From DASVTU01 sp036387415 (lineage in GTDB: Bacteria > Acidobacteriota > Blastocatellia > Pyrinomonadales > Pyrinomonadaceae), in assembly GCA_036387415.1 (NCBI GenBank), contig DASVTU010000018.1, positions 234,519 through 298,518 of the forward strand: a stretch of DNA of 64,000 nucleotides, in the 5' to 3' direction. Shown here one piece after another: positions 16,172 through 26,500 of this stretch. The notes under the pieces were generated by a model. It was not told where the DNA came from and did no database searches. It saw nothing but the letters and a program-made list of their open reading frames with translations. Every line of letters starts with the position of its first letter. Within the stretch, counting starts at the first letter, position 1. Made by a program: the position numbers and the translations under genes.

Positions 16172-19100
16172 TTACCCGGCGAGTGCAACCGCGGCGGCTT
16201 CCCGAAGCGTCATCGCGCGCCCGCGCCCCCATTCGCGCTCAAGCGTCGCAGCGTCGAGCGTTGAGCGGAGCGCCGCCACGTAACGGTCGCGCAGCGATTG
16301 CTCCCACGCGTCCAGTGGGCTGCCCTGAGCCTGACAGAGAGCTTCAGCCGCTCCTGCCAGCAGTGCGGCCTTCTGTCCGTTCCCGGCTTCGAGTGCCACC
16401 GCCGCCAGCCCATCGAGCGCGATGGCGGTCGAGAAGCCGTCTTCGAGCGCCGCCGTGATGGCGAGCGACTCGCGGTAGTAGCCAGAGGCCGCCGCGTAGT
16501 CGCCGTCCTCAAGCGACAGGCCTCCGAGGTTCGCAAGTGGAATCGCGTTTGCGATGGAGCGTACCTGCCGTCCCTGCGCTTCGAGCGCCTGCTCGTAGTA
16601 GGCGCGCGCCGCCCGCACGTCGCCCGTTATGCGTGCCACTTCACCGAGGCAGCAGAAGGCGGCTGACAGACTGTGTAAGTGGCCGAACTCACGCGCGTTC
16701 GCTACGGACTCCTCGTACACGTTGCGCGCGCTGCTGAGGTCACCGACCCCCCGGAGGGCACGCCCGAGGGCATTGAGAGCAGTGCCGAGCACAGCCCGGT
16801 CGCCGGAGGCTCGGGCTGCCTCGACCGCCTCGCGCGCGTAGGCGACCGCCGCGTCGAAGCGGCCGAGCCTATCCTCACACCCACTCAACCCGTTCAGAAG
16901 CTTCGCACGCACCGCCGGGGGCAGAACCCCGGCTTCGAGCGCCTTCATGTACCACGCGCGTTGCTCCGAGAAACTGTAGTACTGTGCGACCCAGAACGAC
17001 CTGACGCTGGCTACGAACGACGCGCCCTCTCGCGGCTCCGCGCCGAGCAGCAACGCCAGCGCCGCCTTCACGTTGTCGTGCTCACGGCTCAGACGCCGTA
17101 CCCACGTAAGCTGATTCGCGCTTCGTATCTCCGGCTCGGCCTCGTCCGCCAGCCCCTTGAAGTAGCGCGCGAACTCCATCAGCACCGCCGCGGCCTCGCC
17201 GCTCGCTTCCAGTTGCTCACGCGCGTACTCGCGCACCACCTCCAGCATCGTGAAGCGCCCCTCGCCCTCCTCCTGCTCCTCTCGCTGCCGAAGCAGACTC
17301 TTCTCCACCAACGAGCCGAGCGCCTCAAGCACATCCTCGCCGCCCCTCCCGCACACCGCCTCCGCCGCCTCCAACGTGCACCCGCCGACGAAGACCGACA
17401 GCCGCCTCAAGACCGCTCGCTCCCCCTCCCCTAACAGCTCATAGCTCCACGCCACCGCCCCACGCATCGTCTGTTGTCGCGTCGGCAGGTCGCGCGCCCC
17501 GCCCGTCAACAGCTTCAGACTGTGGTCGAGCCGCTCGAGCATCGCCCGCGGCGTCAGCAGCTTGACGCGCGCCGCCGCCAGTTCCAGCGCCAGCGGCAGC
17601 CCGTCGAGTCTGCGGCACACCTCCGCCACTGCCCGCGCGTTCTCCGCCGTCAGCCCGAACGTCGGCTTCGCCCGCCGCGCACGCTCCACGAACAGCGCCA
17701 CAGCCGGAACGCGCGCCAGTTCGTCGGGCGGCGTCAGACTCGCCGGGGAGGGCAGTTCCAGCGGCTCGACCGCGTACTCACGCTCCCCCGTCAGTCGAAG
17801 TGGCGCCCGGCTCGTCGCCAGCACCTTCAGCCCGGGCGCGCCCGCTAGCAGCGTCGAGACGAACGGCGCGCCTTCGAGCAGGTGCTCGAAGTTGTCCAGC
17901 ACGAGGAGCAACCGCTTGTCCGAGAGATGCCGTGCGAGCGCGTCGGCGAGCGAGCCGTCCGGCGGCTCCACCACGCCGAGCACCTGCGCGACAGGCGAAG
18001 CGATTAGCTCCGCATCCGAGAGCGGCGAGAGGTCGATGACGAAGATGCCGTCCTGAAAGTCGCCGAGCAACGTATGCCCGGCCTCGACCGCGAGTCGCGT
18101 CTTGCCCGTCCCGCCCGGGCCAGTCAGTGTCAGCAGCCGCGCCCCGGGCGTACGCAGCGCCGACGTGACTTCGGCCAGCGCACGCCCGCGCCCGATGAGT
18201 TCCGACGTGCGCGGCGGAAGGTTCGTGGGCGGCGGGGAGGTGGCGGCTTCGTCGTCTGCTCCCGCACCGCTGCTCGCCGACATCATCACAGTGGCCATCA
18301 CGGTGGCATCGGCCTGTCTCGACTCTCCGGGTGGCAGCATTGCGCTCGCGGCCGCGCCCGACTGCGCGGGCGCGCCCACGGCGGCTGCGAGCGCCTCGGC
18401 CATCTCGACGGCTGTCGGGAAACGCTCGCCGCGCTGCTTGTGCATCGCCCGCTCGACCACGCGGCACAGCGCTTCGGGCGCGTGCGGCACGAGGCTCGAC
18501 AGTGGTATAGGTTCACGCGAGACAATGTCAACGAGCGTGGCGGTCAGGCCAGCTTGGTCGAACGGGGGGCGCCCAGAGGCCAGTTCATAGAGCACGACGC
18601 CGAGGCTCCAAACGTCGGTGCGCGCATCGACCGCCTCGCCGCTCGCCTGCTCGGGCGACATGTAGCGGACGGTGCCGAGTAACATGCCGGGCTGCGTCAC
18701 GGCGAGACGGTCGGCAGGCGTGCCAGCCGAGTCATTCGGCATCAGCGACTTGGCGAGGCCGAAGTCGAGAACCTTGACGAAGCCGTCGCGGCGACGCATG
18801 AGGTTTTCGGGCTTGATGTCACGGTGGACGATGCCAGCACGGTGCGCGGCGGCGAGCGCGAGGGCAGCCTGACGCACGGCGTCGGCCAACTCGGCCAGCG
18901 AGGGGCGGGCGTCGAGCACCCAGTCGCGCAGGGTGAGGCCGTCGATGAGTTCGGTGACGATGAAGTGCGTGCCCGACTGCTCGCCGACGTCAAAGACAGT
19001 GAGGATGTTGGGATGGTTGAGGGCGGAGGCAGCCTTGGCCTCGCGGACGAAGCGTGCGAGGCTCGGAGGGTCAGCGGCGAACTGAGGAGGGAGAACCTTG

Positions 19101-19219
19101 AGGGCGACATGGCGGCCGAGCAGGGTGTCGGAGGCAAGGTAGACATGACCCATGCCACCGGCACCAATCTGCGAGCGGATTTCGTAACGACCTAGACGTG
19201 TGTTAGCTGCGAGGGGCAT
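16172..19219 (-). CDS. Ser/Thr protein kinase fused to NB-ARC-type ATPase and TPR domain
   Basis: This signalling protein has about 1015 aa. An N-terminal Hanks-type kinase (about 5-280) has the glycine loop IGAGGMGHVY, Lys in HVALKVLPP, the catalytic loop IVHRDIKPENLM, DFGLAKS and YMSPEQASGE. A linker leads into an AAA/NB-ARC-like ATPase (about 335-620) with Walker A TGPGGTGKTRLA and Walker B LLLVLDNFEHLL. The C-terminal third consists of TPR-like helices. The arrangement resembles PknK and AfsR-type regulators, without a DNA-binding domain at the end. I use the start at 19219 (MPLAANTRLGRYEI), directly ahead of the kinase domain; an upstream start at 19258 is possible. No obvious partner lies next to it. 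Confidence 0.9.
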   Translation of the reverse strand: MPLAANTRLGRYEIRSQIGAGGMGHVYLASDTLLGRHVALKVLPPQFAADPPSLARFVREAKAASALNHPNILTVFDVGEQSGTHFIVTELIDGLTLRDWVLDARPSLAELADAVRQAALALAAAHRAGIVHRDIKPENLMRRRDGFVKVLDFGLAKSLMPNDSAGTPADRLAVTQPGMLLGTVRYMSPEQASGEAVDARTDVWSLGVVLYELASGRPPFDQAGLTATLVDIVSREPIPLSSLVPHAPEALCRVVERAMHKQRGERFPTAVEMAEALAAAVGAPAQSGAAASAMLPPGESRQADATVMATVMMSASSGAGADDEAATSPPPTNLPPRTSELIGRGRALAEVTSALRTPGARLLTLTGPGGTGKTRLAVEAGHTLLGDFQDGIFVIDLSPLSDAELIASPVAQVLGVVEPPDGSLADALARHLSDKRLLLVLDNFEHLLEGAPFVSTLLAGAPGLKVLATSRAPLRLTGEREYAVEPLELPSPASLTPPDELARVPAVALFVERARRAKPTFGLTAENARAVAEVCRRLDGLPLALELAAARVKLLTPRAMLERLDHSLKLLTGGARDLPTRQQTMRGAVAWSYELLGEGERAVLRRLSVFVGGCTLEAAEAVCGRGGEDVLEALGSLVEKSLLRQREEQEEGEGRFTMLEVVREYAREQLEASGEAAAVLMEFARYFKGLADEAEPEIRSANQLTWVRRLSREHDNVKAALALLLGAEPREGASFVASVRSFWVAQYYSFSEQRAWYMKALEAGVLPPAVRAKLLNGLSGCEDRLGRFDAAVAYAREAVEAARASGDRAVLGTALNALGRALRGVGDLSSARNVYEESVANAREFGHLHSLSAAFCCLGEVARITGDVRAARAYYEQALEAQGRQVRSIANAIPLANLGGLSLEDGDYAAASGYYRESLAITAALEDGFSTAIALDGLAAVALEAGNGQKAALLAGAAEALCQAQGSPLDAWEQSLRDRYVAALRSTLDAATLEREWGRGRAMTLREAAAVALAG

Positions 19220-19455
19220 ACTCACAATAGCAATGCAGGCTGCAAAGTTCTGGTACAAAAATTCAATTGGCTACAAGAAATAGAAAATGTATGAGTCGTT
19301 TCCTACACTACATGATAGTCGTTTCCACTAATCGTCCTATTTGTACTAGAGCCAGAAAAAGCTGATATCCGTTGCTTCCAAGCAACCGGGATTGACGCAG
19401 ATGAGAAGGACATTCACGCTCAAGTCGTTCATCACATCTGAAAAAGTGCGCGCCC

Positions 19456-19848
19456 TTAAGCGAACGCTTCTTCAACACCCTCTTCGGGTCGTAACAGGAG
19501 ATTGATTGTCTTCAGAAGTGCGGTGAGGTCGATGGGCTTGTTGATATAGCCACTGCATCCCGCGCTAATGGCTTCGGTGCGATACTCAAGCCTGTCATAA
19601 GCGGAGACGATGAGAATTGGCATCTCGTCCGTCGTGATGTGCTCCCTGATGGCGGTGACGGCTGACAGTCCATCCGTTTCCGGCAGACCCAAGTCCATGA
19701 GGATTAAATCGGGGCGCGCGCGTGCAGCCATCTCGACGGCCTGTTGGCCGTCTGTCGCTTCCATTGTCAGGTAGTCATTAGCTTCAAGAAACTCCCTGAG
19801 CATGTCGCGGAAGTCGCTGTTGTCATCCGCTATCAAGATTGTCTTCAA
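19456..19848 (-). CDS. Single-domain response regulator
   Basis: This CheY-like receiver domain has about 130 aa: acidic pair in ILIADDNSD, phospho-acceptor Asp in LILMDLGLP, conserved Thr/Ser in LIVSAYDR and Lys in YINKPIDL. The family normally begins right before (K)TILIADD, so I choose TTG at 19848, which has GAGGAAA 8 nt upstream. A GTG start at 19923 would add 25 residues. It lies just downstream of the hybrid histidine kinase on the same strand, so it is likely the output or shuttle partner of that kinase. There is no output domain. Confidence 0.88.
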   Translation of the reverse strand: MKTILIADDNSDFRDMLREFLEANDYLTMEATDGQQAVEMAARARPDLILMDLGLPETDGLSAVTAIREHITTDEMPILIVSAYDRLEYRTEAISAGCSGYINKPIDLTALLKTINLLLRPEEGVEEAFA

Positions 19849-19932
19849 CTGAGGGTTTCCTCGCTTCTCAAACTGCTCTCTTGATAATGCCCGACGTGCG
19901 CCCCGCGTCTCAGAGGCTTTCACACACTCGCA

Positions 19933-22884
19933 TTATTTGTCGCGCTGAACGAGGCTGGCAGCCACGGCCACCAGTTCCGCCAACTCGACAGGCTTGGGCA
20001 CATGCATCTGGTAGCCCGCACGTAGCGCCTGCATCCGGTCTTCGACACGCGCGTAGGCCGTCAACGCGATAGCAGACACCTTTCCCCCGTCATCGACCGA
20101 AAGCTCACGGACGCGTCGAATCAACTCGTAGCCGTCTGCATCAGGCATCCCGATGTCGCTAATCAGCAAATCGGGCGCGTCAGCTCTTATCGCTTCCAAA
20201 GCCTCGGCAACCGAACCCGCGACCTGCACTTGCGCGCCGCACCGTCCGAGTCCGGCTTGGAGCAACTCACGCGTGTCCGGTTCGTCGTCCACCACGAGAA
20301 CCTTCAGCCCGTCGAGCCTATCAGGGCATTCATAAGAAGGCAGCGTGTCTCTCGTCGCCGGATGCACGCGCGCATCAACATCGCCTCTGTGGTAGACGGG
20401 GGCAACGGGCAGCAGCACTGTGAAGGTCGCGCCCTCGCCTTCGCCGCCACTTTCGGCGCGCACGCTCCCGCCATGAAGTTCGACAAGGTGGCGCACAATG
20501 GAGAGTCCGAGTCCGAGTCCGCCGTGCTGTCGTGTGGTGCGCCCGTCGGCCTGCCGGAAGCGGTCGAAGACGTAGGGCAAGAAGTCCGTCTTGATGCCCG
20601 CGCCCGTGTCGCTGATAGCAATCTCGACGTGCGAGTTGACGCGCTCCAGCCTGACCTGCACGCGCCCGCCGCGTGGCGTGAACTTGATGGCGTTCGACAG
20701 TAAGTTCCACATCACTTGTTGAAGTCGGACGGGGTCGCCCGAAACCGACACCACGCCCGTATCCATGATTTTTTGCACGCGCACGCCTTTGGCCTCCGCT
20801 GCGGGCCTCACCGCCTCGATGGCCGCTTCGATGAACGAGTTCGGGTCAACCGGCCTAACGTCTATGCGGAGTTTGCCAGTGATGATGCGCGAGACATCCA
20901 AAAGGTCGTCGATGAGTTGCGACTGCGAACGGGCGTTTCGCTCAATCGTCTCCAAAGCTTTGGTGGCGGAGTCGCCGTTGTACTGTCCGGTGCGGAGCAT
21001 GTGCGCCCAGCCGAGGATGGCGGTCAGGGGCGTACGCAGTTCGTGCGAGACGGTGGCGAGGAACTCGTCCTTGAGGCGACTCGACTCCTGCGCCTCGCGG
21101 TACAGGCGCTCCTTCTCTGCGGCAGACTTTTCGGCCTCAGCCCGTGCTCGCTGTACCGCCTCGAAGAGCCTCGCATTGTCCATTGCGACTGCGGCCTGTG
21201 CCGCCAGCCCCTCGACGATGCGCGCCACGTGCTCGTTGAAGACGCCCTCTTTGGGGTCACCGAAGAAGAGGCCGCCGTAGACTTCGCCCGAGCGCGAGAT
21301 GACGGGCACGGCGAGGTAGCTGACCACGGGGAGGTGTCCCTCGGGCATCCCGTAGTAGGGTGAGTTCTTCCCGAAGCGCGGGTCGAGGTGCACGTCGTCG
21401 ATAATGATTGTGCCCTCGCCGCGAAAGGTGGGGCCGAAGAGGTCTGTAGCGCGCGGCATGGGAAAATGCTGGAAGGCTTCGAGCGGCACACCTGAGAGCG
21501 TGTAGAGCATGTAGGAGCCACCCTCTTCGTTCAGCACGTTGTAGAAGAAGGAGCCGAAGTGTGCGCCCGTCAACTCCGTCGCCGCGTCCGTGACCGCCTG
21601 CACCAGCTTGTGCAGGTCAAGCTCACCCGAGAGCGTCTGCCCGAGGCGGTTCACCGTCTCAATGACTTCCGCCTGCTCGCGCACCTGCTCCTCTGCGCGC
21701 TTGCGCGCAGTGATGTCGCGGGCGATTTTCGACGCGCCGATGACGCGCCCCTCCGTGTCCCTCACGGGGGAGACGGTAAGCGAGACGTCGAGGAACGTGC
21801 CGTCCTTCCGGCGGCGCACGGTCTCGTAATGATGGACGCGCTCGCCCCGCCTAATCTGTCCGAGGATGTGCGGCTCCTCATCCTGGCGGTCGGAGGGGAT
21901 TAGCATGGTGACGGACTGACCGACGGCTTCCGCCGCGGTGTAACCGTAGAGCCGCTCGGCTCCCGGGTTCCAACTGAGAATGATGCCGTCGAGGTCCTTA
22001 CTGATAATCGCGTCGTCCGAATTCTCGATGATGGCCGCCGCTTGGAGCAGCCGCACCTCCGCCCGTTTACGCTCGGTCACGTCACGCGTAATCTCTAGGA
22101 CAGACGCAATCTGTCCCCGCCCGTCGCGCACGGTCGCCCAACGTGTCTCGACGACGAGTTGCTCCCCGTCCTTGCGCGTGTGCAGAAGCTCCCCCTCCCA
22201 GTAGCCTTCGCGCCGCAAGCTCTCGTAGATTTCTTCGAGCGGGACGGGCGGCACGGTCTTGAGCAACTCGTGCGGCGAGTGCCCTAGTGCCTCCTCCTCC
22301 GTATAGCCGTAGGTGCGCTCTGCGCCCCGGTTCCAGAGCGTGATGGAGTTCGAGGCGTCGCGCAGGAAGATGGCGTCGTAGGCCTGGCTGATGACCTCGG
22401 CCTGCGCGCGCAACGTATCCTCTGCGCGCCTTTGCTCCGTTACGTTGCGCGCAATCTTTGAGGCGCCGATAATCGTCCCGTCCGGCTTCCTGATGGGCGA
22501 AACGGTGAGCGAGATGTCAATGAGTGTTCCGTCCTTTCGCAGGCGCACCGTCTCGTAGTGCTCGACGCGCTTGCCCGCGCGGATGCGCGCCAGGATGCCG
22601 GGCTCCTCGTCGAGGTGGTCATCAGGGATGAGGACGGTCACGGGCTTGCCGATTACCTCCTCGGGCGTGTAGCCGAAGAGGCGCTCGGCCCCGCGGTTCC
22701 AACTTGTGATGATGCCTTCGAGCGTCTTCGTGATGATGGCGTCATCAGCCGAGTCGATGACGGCAGCCAGCCAGTAGGCCGCTATCTCAGGGTCCTGCGG
22801 CCGCGTGATTGGGTCGCTGCCGACTTCAGCGGCGGGCAGAGAATCTCCGGGTGGTTTTTGTGACATACGCGAACTAACCGACAC
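19933..22884 (-). CDS. Hybrid sensor histidine kinase (three PAS, GAF, HisKA, HATPase, receiver)
   Basis: The protein has 983 aa and no clear transmembrane helix, so it is a cytoplasmic sensor. Three PAS/PAC modules cover about 30-400; two share GIITSWNRGAERLFGYT-like cores. A GAF domain covers about 410-590. HisKA has the phospho-accepting His in LATVSHELRTPLTAILGW, then a HATPase domain with N-box NLLSNAIKF and GLGLGLSIVRHLVELHGG. A receiver domain is at the C-terminus (LKVLVVDDEPD, Asp in LLISDIGMPDADG, KPVEL). PAS and GAF domains sense small molecules, light or redox state. The next gene downstream is a stand-alone receiver, consistent with a phosphorelay. Confidence 0.93.
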   Translation of the reverse strand: MSVSSRMSQKPPGDSLPAAEVGSDPITRPQDPEIAAYWLAAVIDSADDAIITKTLEGIITSWNRGAERLFGYTPEEVIGKPVTVLIPDDHLDEEPGILARIRAGKRVEHYETVRLRKDGTLIDISLTVSPIRKPDGTIIGASKIARNVTEQRRAEDTLRAQAEVISQAYDAIFLRDASNSITLWNRGAERTYGYTEEEALGHSPHELLKTVPPVPLEEIYESLRREGYWEGELLHTRKDGEQLVVETRWATVRDGRGQIASVLEITRDVTERKRAEVRLLQAAAIIENSDDAIISKDLDGIILSWNPGAERLYGYTAAEAVGQSVTMLIPSDRQDEEPHILGQIRRGERVHHYETVRRRKDGTFLDVSLTVSPVRDTEGRVIGASKIARDITARKRAEEQVREQAEVIETVNRLGQTLSGELDLHKLVQAVTDAATELTGAHFGSFFYNVLNEEGGSYMLYTLSGVPLEAFQHFPMPRATDLFGPTFRGEGTIIIDDVHLDPRFGKNSPYYGMPEGHLPVVSYLAVPVISRSGEVYGGLFFGDPKEGVFNEHVARIVEGLAAQAAVAMDNARLFEAVQRARAEAEKSAAEKERLYREAQESSRLKDEFLATVSHELRTPLTAILGWAHMLRTGQYNGDSATKALETIERNARSQSQLIDDLLDVSRIITGKLRIDVRPVDPNSFIEAAIEAVRPAAEAKGVRVQKIMDTGVVSVSGDPVRLQQVMWNLLSNAIKFTPRGGRVQVRLERVNSHVEIAISDTGAGIKTDFLPYVFDRFRQADGRTTRQHGGLGLGLSIVRHLVELHGGSVRAESGGEGEGATFTVLLPVAPVYHRGDVDARVHPATRDTLPSYECPDRLDGLKVLVVDDEPDTRELLQAGLGRCGAQVQVAGSVAEALEAIRADAPDLLISDIGMPDADGYELIRRVRELSVDDGGKVSAIALTAYARVEDRMQALRAGYQMHVPKPVELAELVAVAASLVQRDK

Positions 22885-23324
22885 TCAACTCGGTAACGGG
22901 GAACTTTCGGGGGAAAGTGGGTTGTGGCGAGGATTATAAACGAGCGGCCTGATTATTCCTACGCCCCTCGCAAAAAGGTGGGCATCTATCAAGTCGGTTG
23001 AGGCGCGGACGATGACGGGGTACGCACGCGAGGGCGGTCGGAATGATACAGACCCCCATTTTGATATTACTACAGCCCCGTTTTAAGTTTACGGGCTGAC
23101 ATATACCGGACGTGCATAACCACAATCATGCGGATGTGTATTGGATGAGACGCCGCCGGCCGGCGATATCTCTCAGATGTAATCTGAAGCAGGATGGCAG
23201 GAGGTGAGTAATTTATTGCGGAGCGGGATATCCCCTTCTCTACGTCAATCATGATGACACACAGCGGTCTTGATATTTTGTTTCGACAGGTAATGGGTAC
23301 GCAAAGGAGCCGTACTTGAACCCA
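22885..23324. other. Intergenic region before a decayed gene
   Basis: No intact gene is seen. The hybrid kinase promoter should lie in the left part (minus strand). The right part leads into the YedK-like remnant. Confidence 0.4.
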
Positions 23325-23480
23325 TCCCTGCCGCTGCACCGCCCGTACAATATCGCGCCGAGTCAAACGGTGCTGGCTGTCGGCCGGACTCTAAGGACAG
23401 TGGGCGCAAAGCGGCCGCGCTGCGCTGGGCCTCATCCCCTCGTGGGCGAGGGACGTGGACACCGGCGCGAAGACATTTGG
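23325..23480 (+). pseudogene. Remnant of a YedK/HMCES-type (SRAP) abasic-site protein
   Basis: Three consecutive pieces in different frames match the SRAP family. LHRPYNIAPSQTVLAV is followed by RPDSKDSGRKAAALRW after a 1-nt shift near 23380, and then by GLIPSWARDVDTGAK after another 1-nt shift near 23430. RYNIAPxQ and LRWGLIPSWA are hallmark motifs of these proteins, which covalently bind abasic sites in single-stranded DNA. The N-terminal MCGR with the catalytic Cys and the C-terminal two thirds are missing. With two frameshifts and both ends gone, it cannot be functional. Confidence 0.7.
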
Positions 23481-23526
23481 GGGACAGCTTCACAGAACCC
23501 TTTCATAGAACACTATCCCTCCACTG

Positions 23527-26500
23527 CTACTGACCGAACCTCTGTCTGTACTCTCCTGAAGTGATGAACGCCTTAACCATTTCGGCATCGATGTAGTTCC
23601 CGTTGAAGCTATTTAGCTTTCCGAGCCAGAAGTTGTAACCCTGAAAGTCCAAGTTTAATTCTGGCGCATCTGGGGGATTCCTTCGTAGGTAGCCGAAGTA
23701 CTGCATCAAGACAAACGCGGGCTTCTTCTCCCGCCCGATAAACTCACCATTCTCCGTTATCTTCCTAAGCACCGAAGCACGGCCATGCACCGTGTCATTT
23801 GCCGTTAACTCGGAGACCAACGCATCTCGTTCTGCCTGTGATAACGAAGCACCCGTGTTGGCATTCAAAGCGTCAATGAAGTGTGCAGGCGTCAGCGTTG
23901 AAGGATACTGCGTGGTAAACCGTATACGCTGCACGAAGGAGTTGAAGAAAGCCCTCTTGTTCTGCTCAAGCAGTGTTTCGGCTTCGGCCTGTCCGATGAT
24001 GACGCCACGGCTGACCTGCTGTGTGTCACGCAAGAACTCATTTAAAGTCAGAGGCACAGGCGTATTCGGGATGTCGCCGAACGCAGCCTTGTAAGTTTTG
24101 TAAATGAGATAGCCCGTCTCCTGAAACTCGATTGAGAGGAAGAAGGCTGCCGAAACATTGATTCTTCTTATCTCGCGGCACTGCACGTTCGCGCCGCACT
24201 CTTCTATCTGGTTCGTCCAGAATGAGAGGCCGGAAGCGTCCGGCTCACGGTTGAGAAAGTCATGATAGTGTTGGCGCACGAACTCTTCCGAGTCATCATT
24301 CGTGTTGGGTACCGTCTCAGGAACATCATCAGTGATTTCCAGCGTCGCGGAAGATGGCTGCCCTATCACGGCGTCTCCGGTCGGGTTGCTCAAGGTGAGT
24401 TGGAGCGATTCCAACGACTCGACATGCGAATCCTCGTTAATCAGAACGGTGAAGGTTTTCGTCGTCTCGCCCGCAGCAAAAGAGAGAGTACCGAAGGCGG
24501 AAGTGTAGTCCGAGCGGGAGGAAGCGGTGACGTTTGAAGTGGCGTAATCAACGGTCGCCGCCTGCATGACGCCGCTCGTGCGCTCGACTGTGATGCTCAC
24601 ACCCGTGGCGCTCTCTTGGACGGCATAGGTCGGCTGGCTGAATCTCAGTGTGCCGCCTGCGGGGTCGTCGTTGACGATGGTTCCGATGCCCTGACTCTTC
24701 ACGAAAGTGGCGTTGATTGGAATGCTCAGATTAACCGTCAACGTCTCATCCGACTCGAAGACAGTGTCACCGTTGACCTGCACGTTGATGGTCTTGTCGG
24801 TCTCTCCGGGGCTGAAGCTCAAAGTTCCGATGGCTGTCTGGTAGTCGTCCGGCGACGCGGCACTCCCGTTCGTGGTGTTGTAGTTCACCGCGACTGTCAG
24901 GTTGCTCGCGGCGGAGAGGTGCACACTGAAGACGGCATCTTTCGTGCCGCTGTCTCCCTCTGTAATCGAGACATCATTAACGGTCAACGTCGGTGCGCTC
25001 TTAACCACTTGCCCTCCGTTGAGCGTGCCAACGCTGGCGAGGAAGTTGGTCGTTGCCGTGTACTCTGCCGTGATAGTGTGCGTGCCAGTCGTGAGTGAAT
25101 TCACGGTCAGGATAGCGACGCCTGAAGCGTCGAGCGCGGCTGTGCCGAGGGTGTTCGTTCCGTCCTTGAACGTGACTGTGCCGGATGGCGTCAGCACGCT
25201 CGAAGTGACCGTTGCCGTGAAGGTCACGTCTTGTCCGAGGTCTGACGGGTTGACGGAAGAAGTCACCGAGGTGGAAGTGGTCGCTTGATGCCAAACTTTC
25301 TGGACGACGTTCGACTCAAGCCCGCCGAGGTAGGCACGAATGTTATCCGTACCCACGCCGCCAATGCCGGGATAGGTAAACGACGCCCGTCCATCTGCGC
25401 CCGTTACCGCGCCGCCGCTGAGCCCCGCCGCCGGACCACTGATGACTTCAAATCTGACCACTGCGTCGGCTACCGGCACTCCCTGTGCGGTCGTCGCCAG
25501 AGCGGTCAAGGTGTGCGTAGTCCCGATAGGGGTGTTGGATGTGCCCGGCGTCAGGGTCAAGGTCGTCGCCGGAGCGGGTGGAACTTCTGAAGGGCCGAGC
25601 GCCTCGATGCCTGTCACTGGGTTGCCGTCCGTTCCTACGAAGAAGTCCGGCGCGGGAGAGAGCGAGTCGTGAAAGTTCACGCTGCCGACACCGACGGGCT
25701 GACAAATAGCCTGATGACATCTGGTATTACCCTCCGCAGCAGAAGCGGTGGAGAGGTCGAACATCACGACGAAAGTCTCCTGCGGTGCGACGGTCACGAA
25801 GCCGGTTTCCACCTGGACAGTGATGGGCTGCTCGAAAGGCCCGTTGGACATGAAGGTCTCCACGTTAGCGAGGACGCCTCCCGGGAAGAGTTCGGGCAGT
25901 TTCGAGAAGCGGGTCGGGATAAGGTCGGGCGCCAGACCGTAACTACCGAGCAGGAACTCGCCAGCCGAGACGCCGCTTGCGTTCAGCCTATCGCTGAACA
26001 CGTCTGCGTCGAAGATGCGAACCGCCGCACCCATGTACAGGCGTCCGTTAGGCAGGCCGAACCACGCCTCGTCGAACCGCCCATGCAGGACAGCCTTGAG
26101 CTTGAAGGTCTTGGTTTGATTGGTGTTGTTCTGGAAGGTGCGGAAGGCAATCGCACGTGCGAGGCCGTTCTCCGAAGTAGACCACGTGCCGACGGTCATG
26201 CCGTTCTCGATGATTGTCGCGCGTGCGGCCTGATTGCCGTCGCTGGAACCAGCGAAGAGCCGCGTTTTCAATTCGCCGACGCCGCCGCGAAGGATGTCGG
26301 AAGCAGTAAATTCTCCTTCCCTGATTACGCGTCCCGCCGTCCCGAAGGCGGGAATAGCCGACCTCGTACCGTATATCCGCATGCCTAACGTGCGCGCTTG
26401 AGGGAGACTAATCCAGCGATTATTGCCGTTGCTAAAAAACGCATACTTCTGAAGCGGGTTCGGAGCGCCCACGGGCATCACAGACTCGAAATTCGTGTTC

